Source: Eustoma russellianum (lineage: Eukaryota; Streptophyta; Magnoliopsida; Gentianales; Gentianaceae). Taken from it: a DNA stretch of 64,000 nucleotides. Numbering within the stretch: position 1 is the first letter of the stretch; each line of letters starts with the position of its first letter. The position numbers and the translations under genes were made by a program. The stretch lies in assembly GCA_036186865.1 (NCBI GenBank), contig AP025069.1:21628792-21692791 (forward strand), written 5' to 3'. Shown here in pieces: positions 1 through 10,917 of the stretch. Below the pieces are notes generated by a model. The model saw only the letters and a list, made by a program, of their open reading frames with translations, searched no databases and was not told the origin of the DNA.

Positions 1-2464
1 TCTCAAGAGTTGAGATGCCAATATGTCCTAACCGTCTATGCCATAAATTCACATTAGGTTCATTTGACATAGAACCTTTTACTTTAGCGTCTAACATGTC
101 ATCCATAGAAAGTGTAAAAATGTTTCCCTCCCTTTCTTCCTTTTAATACCATTTCTCCGTTTTTATCTACAGTATTGCAATATGGATGAGTGAAGAACAC
201 ATCAAAACCGTTGTCAATTTTTGAGATGCTAAGCAAGATGTAGGATATATTACTTACCAAAAAGACGTTGGAGATTTGAGGAGTGCTTGGGTTTCCAATT
301 GTTCCTTTTCTGATAGTTCTTCCTTCTTTGTTGTCTCCAAAGGTTACTGATTCACCTTTCGTAACCTTCTTCAATTTTGAGAACAAGCTCGGGTCACTCG
401 TCATGTGCCTCGAGCAAAAACTGTCAAGGAACCACTTGATTGATGCGTCTTTTGATTTATGGGTTCCCCGCAATGTGTGGTACCCTTTATTTTAGGTCCT
501 TAAGAGTTAGTCCTTCAACCCTTTGCAAGAGTATCTTTTGGTACCCAAACTTGGGTGACCTTTCTCGGTCTTACAAAAGGTGAGAAAAGAGATGAAGAAG
601 CAATATAATAAATGTTTGGGGCATGTCTATTTGGCCTATGGCCGAAAAAATCATTATGAGCATAATAAGACTTTTGTTTTTGATATGCAATTATGTTAGT
701 GTGCACGATGCGTGATCTAAATGCATTTGTGTTGTATGAATGTCGCATATGCATCAATGATTTTCTTTCATATCTATACGACACATGATTATATTTTGTA
801 TAAGGTGAAAAAGGAGTACGATGAGATATGATGGGTGGTGCACTAGACATCTTCTTAGGTTGTATAGTTGTCTTAAATGCATGCTATTTCTTAGATGAAG
901 ATAAAATAAAGTTTTTAGACTTATTTCGTACTTTATTATCTTCCACATATCCTAATCCAGTTTTAGCATTTTTATTCTTTTGTGAGGAAATGAGATGATC
1001 TAGCATGCACGTACCCGTATTGAATTATTTTACCATTCTTTCTAAATCCATGTTTCTTGATTTCAAGTTTGAAATCCCGGCTTTCATGTCATTGTTTTGT
1101 GATGTTAATGATGTGATCTCTGATTTTAATGCATTAACCATGTAAGATGACTCTTCTCTTGAATCCTTTAATTGAGATACAAGGTTCGTGTTAGAAGATT
1201 TTAACAACTTCTTGTCTTCAATTAATCGTTTCTTTTCTTTTGCAAGAGTCTTTCTGAATTTGTGCATTTCAAGATATTGACTAAATAAATCATTATAAGA
1301 GTGTTTGAAATCAGAATCGGAGTTAGAACATACATCGTTTGATGCTTTAGATACAAAGCATACTTGTGCCGTTTCTTTTTCGGTTTCATCGGTCTCAGAG
1401 TCAGATGAGTCACTCCAAGTGGAGGCCTTGAGAGCTCTTTTTGTATTCCTTCGTTTAGGTTCTAAGATGGGTCAATTTTTGTTCCAACCCTTGTCACGGT
1501 TTTTGTTTGTCTGTTTGTCCTTGTTCGGACAGTCATATGATAGATGTCCAAGTTTTCTCCATTCATAGCACTTTATATCTTTATGGTTATTTTTTATTTC
1601 TCTTAGTTGAAACAACCTTAGGTTTATTCTTTAATGACTTTCTCATAAATCTTCTCAAACCTTTAGCCAATAATATTTGATCTTTGTTGTCTGATTCTGT
1701 GTCACTATCATCTATGTGATTGGAAGAGGTAGAGACTTATTCATTTTATTTAAAAGCAATAGTCTTACCTTGTTTTGACATTGATCCCGATTTCCTTAGT
1801 GTGAGTTTGTTTTCATATATCTTTAATGATCCGATTAGTTCCTCCACCTTTATCGATTTTGTTTCCTTATTTTCTTCGATCGCTGTGACTTTGGGATCCC
1901 ATTCGGATGGGAGGCTTCTTAGTACCTTTTGTACCTTTTCCTATGTAGAAAATTCTTTTCCAAGAGACTCAAGGGAGTTGTAAATGTTAGTCAAGCATAA
2001 ATATATATCAACAATAGATTCGATTGGTAATAGCTTGAAGGATTCAAGAGTAGACATAAGCATGTTTATTTTGGACTCTTTAACTTGACTAGTACCTTCA
2101 TGTTTCATTTCAAGAATTCTACACATTTCTTGGGCACTAGAACAATTGGACACGTAGATTGATTGACTTTTACTTAAACCATTTAGAAGAAGTTGCATGG
2201 CTTTAGCATTCATAGTTAATTTCTTTTCTCATCACTAGTGTATTCTTGTTTCAGTTTTACGACTTCTAAAGTGACACCGTCAATCGTGGATAACTTAGAA
2301 GGAATAAAAGGACAGTCTTGTATGATAGACCATAAGTCTATATCAATATCCATAAGGAAACGTTTCATCCTAAGTTTCCATTGTATAAAAGAATCACCGT
2401 CGAAAAGAGGAGGCCTTTGGCTCGACGTGCCTTCTTGCTTGGTCTTGTAACTAGAAGATGCCAT
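1..2464 (-). pseudogene. Copia element A: gag and 5' part of pol, broken, runs off the left edge
   Basis: Read on the minus strand. It starts at an ATG at 2464 (MASSSYKTKQEG), 38 nt after the PBS. Domains in order: copia UBN2-type gag capsid (about 2464-1941, frameshift near 2215); a coiled-coil stretch rich in K/E/S (1267-1025); a zinc knuckle near 1520-1575; a basic linker ending in TQVWVPKDTLAKG (about 515); the protease segment WFLDSFCSRHM (about 430); and the pre-integrase motif NLWHRRLGHIGIS in the first 60 bases. Integrase, RT and RNase H would lie outside the window. Broken features: several frameshifts and stops, the zinc knuckle reads CYEW where the second Cys is expected, and the protease motif reads DSF where the family has DSG or DTG. 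This is the fuller relative of the short elements at 27894-39531, which lack the capsid and pol. Confidence 0.85.
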
Positions 2465-2501
2465 CTCACAAAGATAGTTGAATCTTCTTGTAGTGAGTAT
2501 G

Positions 2502-2518
2502 CCTGCACTCTGATACCA
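2502..2518 (-). other. Primer binding site of copia A (initiator Met tRNA type)
   Basis: The minus strand reads TGGTATCAGAGTGCAGG, the usual complement of the plant initiator methionine tRNA 3' end, two bases inside the LTR end. It fixes the polarity of element A as minus and places its 5' LTR to the right. Confidence 0.85.
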
Positions 2519-2520
2519 CT

Positions 2521-5222
2521 TGTACGACCTGTATAGCACCTCTAGAAGAGGGAGGAGTTGAATAGTGAGTGTAGAAAATTCAGTTTTTAAAACTTTTTTT
2601 GACCAATTAACTCATTTGTAAAAACAGTTTCTGTTTTTAGATCCTGATTTGATTTATCTAGATGACCTGGTTGTAGACCTCCAAAAATTATAAAATTTGG
2701 TGAAGATGTCTCAGACATTCTGAGTGTCTCACACAAATTTAAGATTAAAACTCCAAGCCTAACCCCTTGAAAACATGTGTTTGTACAGATTGCGTCAATC
2801 TGCCAGAAACTGTACTCCGAAATGAAAAATTATTCTTATTAATTGGCAACTCTAAATGACCTGAAAAGTTTATGGTGTGACTCTCACAATGTGTACTTTA
2901 ATGGGTTAAAACATTTTTTCAAAATTCCCTTGCTAAGAAGGTCAACTACGTTGATGTTCTCAGCCTTTGCAAATCTGAGAATCAGATTGCACTAGACTCA
3001 GAACTATTAACTTTTGACTGATTTATACTTATCCAAATGTGATAAAACTTATGTCAAATGAAATCTAGGGCGTGTGGCTATGTTTCTGCAAAATTTTGTG
3101 ATTTTTAAAAAACGTTTGCTATTTCTCCCATGAGTATGAAAACAGTGCAGAAAACTAAATACTGAAAGTAAAAGTGCTGAAAGTAAATAACACCGAGATT
3201 TTTATACTGGTTCAGTTAAAACAACCAACTCAAGTCTTTGACGACACCTTCCTCTGTATTCACTAATCACAAATGACACCTTTACACAAGGGCTACTGGG
3301 GTTAAACACCAAATCTACCCTTTTACAAACAAACAAACAAACAAACAAACACAGCAACACGAACACCACCACCGATCGAATGAAGGTTTGATCACACCTT
3401 GATCAACCTTTTACATGAGATGAACATATGTGGGTGGTTTACACAAAGTATATATAGTATATGGAAGATACGTATGATAGGCTTGAGGCTAAGAGCAAGA
3501 GAAAAGAATGGAAGAAGAGGACGGTAGTCTTGTTTTGAACTTGTAAGAATATGCACTTTTCTTAGCATTGTCTCTCACCATCTTGCCCCCTTTTATAGTG
3601 TGTTTGTCACCCCCCTAGGGTTAGAGTCTTCCTTGAAAATTGTCTTGAATACCCTTGGAAGATTGTTTTGTATGAATGATGACACAACCTTGCTTACTTG
3701 GATCAACACGATTGAACGAATGACTTGTCTTCGTCTAGTTATCACTTTTTGATAGGTCATGTTTAATCCACCTTGGCACTCTTTAAATGACCTGGAATTT
3801 CTTCTCAAAAATCTGAAACATGCGATTAAAATCAAGGTGATTAACTTCCAAATAATCATGATATGATCCCCCTTAAATTTTGGAATAAAATTGAAGACAA
3901 AGATGGTTAAAAATCGTCCAACTCTTAAAGACATGTGCTGAAATTTCAGCATGTGTTTTATTTGAATTGTTTCCTTGTGTGTTGTCCTCTTCAATGTCAT
4001 CAATCATGTGTATCATATTGTCCACCAATTACAGTGCCAAATAAGCTCCACCCAATCTCCAACAAAGCTGAATTAGGCGTGTGACATTCCTGCACATGCA
4101 CAGAATTCTCTTTTGGTAAACTTTGTTACATAATGATGCACAATCTTCATACACATGGTAAATTGCAATTATCCCTAAATTGATTCTTCAAGAACACTCT
4201 AACATGTCTTGAATGTGTAAAAAGTGTCTAGATACATATGACATCAACACCAAAAATGTCCAAGCATGTAGAAGTGTAGAAAACCAAATGTTTGACTTTC
4301 GTCGATTACACGATTTTTCTCCAATTAAACTCAAACTTCTTAGATATGTAATATATATTATGTCACAATAATATACATAAAATTAGGTATATATTAAGCT
4401 CCAATGGCTGAGGAAAAACCGCCGAATGTGACAAAATAAGCTTGACTTTGAATTCTCCACAAATTTAGTCTAAATTGTGGGTGATTTGTGTGTATAAACA
4501 TGGTATGATTTTGGGTATGATTATGACATGTGTAGCAACACAATTACTGAATATGTTTGATCTATATAGGCTGACCATCTTTATATGGTAAGTACTTGAC
4601 ATGTCGGTGAAGTTTCGGTAGTCATCTGATACGATAATTTTCGGTTGGTGACCTTGTGACATGTCATTATAATTTTGATGGAACTGTGACTTGTAATATA
4701 TGATATGAGACATGTATATGCTCATAAATTTGAGGTGTATATAGTCGTGTGACGTCGACGTGCAGTTATAATGTGTATGACGTGTCGGTGGTACGTTTGG
4801 ACATAAGTATATAGTGTGTCTTTATAAAAAAATTTGTATATGAAATATATATATATATAAGTATGTGGCATGTGAGTTGGAGATGAGGAGACTTTCCATT
4901 TCAATTTTGTTGCCATATACCTCTCTCCAAATATGTCTGCATTTAATGAACTAGTTAGTTCATTAACTTAAGCACTTCACTTAATAAACTAGTTTAGTTA
5001 ATTAATCATGGCACCTGAAAATAGTATATAGACAACAAATGTTTGCCATATCATGTAATCTTTAACGATTCATGGCACGTTAGTACAACAATCATTATAT
5101 ATAAATATGTAAAGCATTTTTATCACATGCATATATCAAATAACAATTATTTCATGCATTTCGTAAACAGGTAGCATTTAAATCATGTATTTTCAAATCA
5201 CTCAAACCCCGATTTCTCAACA
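2521..5222 (-). repeat. 5' LTR of copia A (about 2.7 kb)
   Basis: On the plus strand the block starts TGTACGACCTG directly after the PBS and ends CTCAACA at 5222; read on the minus strand it is TGTTGAG...CGTACA, with TG/CA ends. The right end (AAATCACTCAAACCCC then CTCAACA) matches the right ends of the three LTRs at 27894-39531. Internal landmarks are also shared: the TTTATACTGGTTC block near 3197, the palindrome at 3931-3956, and the CCGATTTTTCTCTAATTAAA-like block near 4320. So it is a diverged member of the same family. Open frames inside it (3593-4003, 4465-4916) look fortuitous. Confidence 0.8.
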
Positions 5223-5575
5223 CCTTCTGGTGGTGCTATACAGGTCAAACAAGTGGTATCAGATTGAGGTTCACTCACAGCAAGAAGGTCTAACAATCTT
5301 TGTGGGTTGGCATCCACTAGCCATAAAACCAAGCATGAAGGTATGTCAAGTCAAAGGCCTTCACTTTTTGATAGTGAAGTAAATTCTGATTTTGATTCTT
5401 ATTTTGAAACCATTTTATCATGATTTGTATGTTCAATATCTTGAGTTATATAAGTTTTCTATGACTCTTGCAAAAGAAAAGAAACTCTTTATTGAAGGCA
5501 AGAAATTGTTAGAATCTTCTAACACAAATCTTGTTCTCAATTAAACGATTCAAAAAGGGAGTCGTCTCGTTTGAT
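5223..5575 (+). pseudogene. Plus-strand fragment of a copia A relative: LTR end, PBS and start of gag-like ORF
   Basis: Directly after the copia A LTR comes an LTR 3' end (GGTGCTATACAGGTCAAACA), then TGGTATCAGA (PBS), then an ATG-less gag start whose translation follows the non-autonomous ORF at 31213 (SSQRPSLFDSEVNSD, later LAKEKKLFIEGKKLLESS). It stops at about 5575. Orientation is opposite to copia A, so the two are head to head. The likely reading is that copia A inserted near the LTR end of an older relative, with ccttc as a possible left part of the target duplication. The other half would be outside the window. Confidence 0.65.
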
Positions 5576-5811
5576 TGATTGATGCGATTCAAGGAGCCCT
5601 AAACGTACAAACTTCACAAACAAGGGCCTTGAACATACAAACTCCACAAACAAGAAGCTTTTGCACAAATAAAAGATGTAAACTAAAGAGCTTCTTGTTC
5701 AAACATGTACAAGATGAGCCAAGGAATGTATATGCCTGATTTTTCTATGTTTATTGAGGCTATGATCTGATTGTCCAAGTGTTTCAATGCATATTATAAG
5801 ATGTAAGGGTT

Positions 5812-6889
5812 GGTGGGAGGGCAGGATGGTCATTTCATGCGTTGTCGTTGTAATATCGAGTCTAGTTGTTTGCGTTGTCTTTGTTTTAGGTCTAGGATAT
5901 TTTATAGAGTCTTGTAATATGTGTTTATAGTGCTAATTACCGCTTTTGAGTGATTTCTAAAGTGACAATGGTAAATAAGGAAAGTGGCTTGAAGAGTCCT
6001 TATTTTTTAGGAAGGCGGCCGGACACCAGTTGGTGTTTTGGATGCCCAGGTCGGAGTATTGATCCAATTTAATTCAAATCACTTGGAGGTCTTAGATAAC
6101 TCAATTTTGGGACGATTTTCATGTTATACACTTTTGCTAATTCGGGCTACAAGATGGACCGAAATCAGGTGCAAGTTGGGAGTCCAGAATGGAAAGTACT
6201 GAAGTTCACTAGATGGATACCTAATTTTTGGAGGCCCGTATCTCTGTCAAGAAGAGTCAAAATGAGGTGATTCAAAAGCCCAAATTCAATTAAATTTCAT
6301 GAGATACAACGTTGCTGAAGAGTACAAACCCTAATTCTGTGTCTAGAAGCGGCTATAAGCCAGTAACCAACAGGGTGTAATTCCAGTGCGAGATTTTAGG
6401 GATTTGAGTTATGTAATCTTCCTTGATTAGCTTTGACTTATCTTTTATGTAAATTTGATTAAGATTGATAGGTAGTATTCTTAGGACTTTGATTGATTAG
6501 TTAACTTTTAGGAGTAGAAGAATATGGCATTATATCATGACAAAAAACGGCAGCCTAGGGTTAGAATTTTCAGAATTTCAATTTTAGAATTCCAGCATTG
6601 GTGCAGCCGTGTGTTGCCTTTTGTCTTGTGTTTTCCTTTGGTTTTTACAAATTAAAATCAAGGCTAGATCCAATCAAGGTTTGAGCAAACCTAGTTGGTG
6701 AATTACAATCCAAGGATACGGAACGACGTGTTAGATTGGGAGATTTGAATTGCTCAACGTAGACGTTGTTGACTTCTCTTGTCCAAGAAGGTGGTATTTG
6801 CGCCATTGTCCCACGCAAGTGTTGATCAAAGGTGTCTTTTGGAGTTGAAAGAAGCGATCGTCAATTCAATATGATCTAAGATCGTATCA
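5812..6889 (+). repeat. Candidate LTR followed by a PBS
   Basis: A non-coding block that may start TGTAAGGGTTGG at 5812 and ends CGTATCA at 6889, three bases before TGGTATCAGAGC (6893). The block contains transcribed-leader-like sequence but no open frame. The right boundary is well supported by the PBS; the left boundary is a guess from the TG and there is no second LTR copy in the window. Confidence 0.45.
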
Positions 6890-6892
6890 AAG

Positions 6893-6910
6893 TGGTATCA
6901 GAGCAAAGGT
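6893..6910 (+). other. Primer binding site (initiator Met tRNA type)
   Basis: TGGTATCAGAGCAAAGG shortly after the candidate LTR end. It indicates a plus-strand LTR element whose internal region began here but is not recognisable further on. Confidence 0.55.
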
Positions 6911-7640
6911 TTCTTCTTTACAACTCCCATATCCTCTATTCACTCGTGTTTTCTTTACTATTTTCATCTTGTCTAAACACAATCATTACTCCATCTCTTC
7001 CTTCGTATCATAACACCTCCACACAGAAGTTGCATCTCTGATCAATTGTTTTGTTTTTAACGAACTCAAAGAACTCGAGTACAGTTTTTAATTTTGATCA
7101 ATAGTCCTTCTTTGCTAATCTATCTGCCTCACCTGATTTCAATAGTGCGAAACACTTGTGTCCTACCCTCAGTTTCATTGTCATCTTCATCTAAAATAGG
7201 ATATTATCTCACGTTACATACAAAAAAGGCTGCCTTTTTCTTTACTCCTTTCAGCCATACGAAAGCAACAAGAACGTTCTCCACTCCATGCATGCAAGAT
7301 TACGTTACTGAGGATATCGATTGGAGTCTTCTTTTTTCCCTCCTACTTAAATCACAGTTTATCCATTCTGTTATTAAAAAAAGAAAAGCTACATCCTTTT
7401 GTCTTCAAAGCAGCACGCTACATTCCAAAAAAAAACAAACAAACAAGAAAAGGGTTGGTTTTCCTTGTTTCGGCAGAACGTGCACACCAACAGGAGGTTG
7501 TCCGTACACTCATATTCTCTCTCCTAACTATTCAAGATCAATCCTTTTACATACACTTGACAATGGGTTCATTGTGTAGGGCTTATAATCAGCTATATCA
7601 TATAAATCAAGTCCATAGCTAAATAGCTACCCAGTGTCAC
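6911..7640 (+). other. Leader-like region with an unassigned 161-codon open frame (7094-7579)
   Basis: The open frame is Ser/Thr/Leu-rich and matches no family I recognise. Near its end it reads FPCFGRTCTPTGGCPY, a small cluster of three cysteines, but neither their number nor their spacing fits a complete cyclotide or knottin. The block starts right behind a retrotransposon PBS, so untranslated element leader is the more likely identity. A pyrimidine-rich tract ending in cag at about 7473-7476 resembles a splice acceptor but no partner exon is evident. Confidence 0.25.
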
Positions 7641-8398
7641 TCGTAAATCTTGTTGCTAACGAAGCTTTTAGTTGATTTTAGACTTGTGTGGGTACATGGT
7701 TATACTTTGCACGTGATGAGAAAGAAGAAGTGCGATGAGGTATAATAGGTGACTCGCTAGTTTTAATGTTCACCTTCTTAGGCTTTTCAATCCTTTTGAA
7801 CACATATGGTTGCTTAGATGAAGATAAGACAAAGTTTGTAGATTTATTTTGTTCCTCATTATCTTCAAGGTACCTTAATCCAGTTTTGTCATTTTCAAGC
7901 TTTTGCGAAGAAATAAGACGATCTAGCGTGCAAGTTCCTCTATCGAATTGTTTTACCGTCTTTTCTAGATCTTCGTTTCTTGATCTCAAATCTGAGATTT
8001 CGGCTTTTATTACCATATTTTCGGATTTCAAGGATTGAATTTCAGATCTCAATGACACAATCAAATTTGACGACTCCTCTTTTGAATCGTTTAGTTAACA
8101 TACAAGATTTGCGTTAGAGTATTCTAACGATTTCTTGTCTTCAATTAAGCGTTCCTTTTTTTTTGCAAGAGTTCTCGCAAACTTAAGTAATTTAAGATAT
8201 TCAACATACAAATCATTAAAAGATAGTTCAAAATCGGAATCGGAATTTACCTCATATCAAAGGGTGGAGGCCTTTGCCTTGACATACCTTCTTGCTCGGT
8301 TTTGTGTCTAGTGGTTGCCATCTCACTTAAATCGTTGGATCTCCTTGTTGTGAGTGTGCCTCCGCTCTGATGCCACTTGTAGGACCTCAGGCGCTACC
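7640..8398 (-). pseudogene. Non-autonomous copia relative: gag-derived coiled-coil ORF, PBS and LTR stub
   Basis: On the minus strand: an LTR stub at 8378-8398 (plus strand TGTAGGACCTCAGGCGC), a PBS at 8359-8375 with one change (TGGCATCAGAGC), then MATTRHKTEQEGM at about 8320. Coiled-coil sequence follows (FARTLAKKKERLIEDKK; LRSRNEDLEKTVKQFDRG) down to SRAKYNHVPTQV at 7678. It lines up with the ORFs at 31213 and 35524, including the direct join from the N-terminal segment to the acidic segment without a capsid domain. Broken by frameshifts near 8255 and a stop near 8095. The LTR is cut off after about 20 bases and unrelated DNA follows at 8399-8635. Confidence 0.75.
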
Positions 8399-8635
8399 AA
8401 CTCTCCCAAAACCAATTGGTGATAAGAGATGCGCATACCCTAGCCTTATAGTGCATTCAACACACACAAGCGGCCACGGCATTCGACTGTGACTTGGCCC
8501 ACATGGCCTATGCTCCATGGGACAATTGCTGCACCCAACATGTATGTCTTACCTATGGTGGAGAACTCGAATGGATTGACTTTGTAATATAGATTTTTTG
8601 CCATGATAGACGAAATGCCATGTAACATGAAATGC

Positions 8636-10099
8636 AATCCCTTCGTTAGAATAACACCTTTGAATTGGTAAAGTTTCCAAAGGGTAAGAAAGTGTTGAAA
8701 AACCGATGGGCTTACCCTGTGAATAAAGATGAAAACACTTCACAAACTCGATACAAGACTCGTTTGGTTAAAGGGTTGTACCCAAAGAAAATGTATAGAT
8801 TTTAACAAGATTTTGCTAAGGTGGTGAAGATGTAATCGATTTGGGTTGTGCTCGGGCTTGCTGCTAGTCTTGATTTAGAAGTTGAGCAAGTGGATGTGAA
8901 GACGGCTTTCCTTCACGGTGATCTACATAAAGAGATTTATATAGAGCAGCCTGAATGTTTTCAATAGAAGAGTAAAGAAGACTATGTTTGCAAATTGACC
9001 AAAAGTCTCTATGGTTTGAAGAAAGCACCGAGACAGTGGTACCAAAACTTCAGTTCGGTGATTATTAAGAATGGTTAATAGATGACAAAGGCTTATCACT
9101 GTGTTTTTGTACGAAGATTCCCTGATGGTACCTTTATCATTCTTTTATTATATGTTGATGATATGTTGATTGTTGGAATAGACATTTCCAGAATCAACGA
9201 GTTGAAGAAGACCTTGAGTAAATCTTTTGCTATGAAGGATTTGGGGCTAGTGCAGAAAATTCTCGGGATCCAAGTCATACGTGATAGAAATGCGAATAGT
9301 TGTACTTATCGCAAGAAAAATATATTGAAAAAGTTCTTCAGTGTTTTGGTATGGACAAAGCTGAAGCAGTAAGTATTCCACTTGCTTATCATTTTAAGCT
9401 TAGTCACAAACAGTATCCATCTACTGATGATGAGAAATCGCGTATGAAGAATATTCTATACTCATCGGCAGCTGCTAGTTTGATGCATGCCATGGTTTGC
9501 GCAAGACCAGATATGGCTCATGCTATGGGAATTATCAGTCGTTATCTCTCAAATCCAGAAAGACATCATTGGGAGACTGTGAAGCGGATTATGAGACATC
9601 TCCGAGGAACATCGAATCTAAGACTAACTTTAGGATGTGATAAGCCTGCATTAGTTGGTTTTTTAGATTCGGGCTTAGCTGGAAGCTTGGATGATCGTAA
9701 GCCTACTTCGAGACATATGATGACATTTGCTTGGGGAGATGTGGCTTGTCAATCAAAAGTGCAAAAGTGCATTGCACTTTCTACTAACGAGGCCGAGTTT
9801 ATAGTCGTTGTAGAGGAGCAAAAGATTTGTTGTGGTTCAGAAAATTCTTGATGGAGTTTGGAGTTACACAAGCAAAGTATGTCTTGTTTTGTGATAATCA
9901 AAATGCTATCCACCTATCAACGAATTCCTCCTTTCATTCAAGATCCAAGCACATTGATGTTCGTTATCATTGGATTCATGATGCTTTGGATTCCAAGCTA
10001 TTGGAGCTTGAGAAGATTCATACGGATGAAAATGGTTCCGATATGTTGACAAAAGTTTTGTCAAGAGAAAGTTTGAGTTTTGCCGCAAAACTTCCATGA
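8636..10099 (+). pseudogene. Copia reverse transcriptase and RNase H, broken
   Basis: Translation shows the copia RT from KFPKGKKVLKNRWAYPVNKD, through VDVKTAFLHGDLHKEIYIEQ and SLYGLKKAPRQWY, to the catalytic LLLYVDDMLIVG, then the connection and RNase H (GFLDSGLAGSLDDRKPTSR; CIALSTNEAEFIVV; LFCDNQNAIHLSTNSSFH; SKHIDVRYHWIHD). Stops lie near 8805, 8835, 8968 and 9079, and frameshifts near 9300 and 9830. The YVDD active site and the RNase H D/E/D motifs are still legible. Gag, protease and integrase are missing, so this is a 5'-truncated or deleted element; 8399-8635 in front shows no recognisable coding sequence. Confidence 0.85.
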
Positions 10100-10223
10100 T
10101 GACATTGCCCTCCATCTAGTAGGTCGGAGGAGTTTTTTGGGTATCCCTCCTAGTTGGGGAGTGCCAATGACCTAATGGAACTTAAGTCAATGACTCATTA
10201 AATTGTTTGAAGACTCTAGGGCA

Positions 10224-10917
10224 TGTTGGTGGCCTACAATGATGAGAAGCCTCATTGGTATCGTAAGCATATTGAAGGCTTAGAGAAATAGATCTTGTGC
10301 ATTGAAAAGGGCATGAGAAGAAACATTAATAGGTGTGTTGAGACACGCACAAAAGGCAGCAAGAAAAGGGAGAATTACAAGAAAAAGTGCAAGAGAGAGG
10401 AGTAAGAAAAGAGAAACTCGTAGGTGCTGGCAGCCCTTTCACCTTCCGGGAAAATTGCATATGTCAAGTCGTCCATCGTTGGATCATCACTAAATTTAGA
10501 CAGATGGTTCCCAACAATAGAGGTACGTGTTGAATAGTTGAGATGTATTTTGGAGATCTTTAGGTCTGTCTGATAAATACATTTCCTGGACAGTTTTTCT
10601 TGCCAAAAAAATTTCAGCTTTGTGTTTTGTTCCTCTCTTGTATCTTGTTATGTTCCAAGATTGATTGTTTGATCTTGATGATGTATTCCTCTAGGTGTGC
10701 TTAGCGAGAACTTGTTGTACCCATTATTGATTATAGTGGATATCGTTTAAGTAGCGACAGATCCTGTGGTTTTTTACTCCTACTTTATGAGGTTTTTCAC
10801 GCTAAAAATTGTTGATGTTTTTTGTTCGTGTTTTCGTTCGATTATTTCTCCATAATTGTTGTGTTTTGGGAGAGATTATTTATTATTCCGTTGTGCTATC
10901 GTGGTTTCCTCCCAACA
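10224..10917 (+). repeat. Candidate 3' LTR of the copia remnant at 8636-10099
   Basis: The block starts TGTTGG and ends CCAACA, a perfect 6-bp inverted terminal repeat, about 125 bp after the RNase H stop. The position and termini suit a copia 3' LTR. No upstream copy survives in the window and no polypurine tract is obvious directly before it, so the left boundary is less certain. Confidence 0.55.

Noticed and set aside
3593..4003. 136-codon minus-strand ORF
   Set aside because: It lies in the copia A LTR, has no family resemblance and is not kept in the related LTRs.
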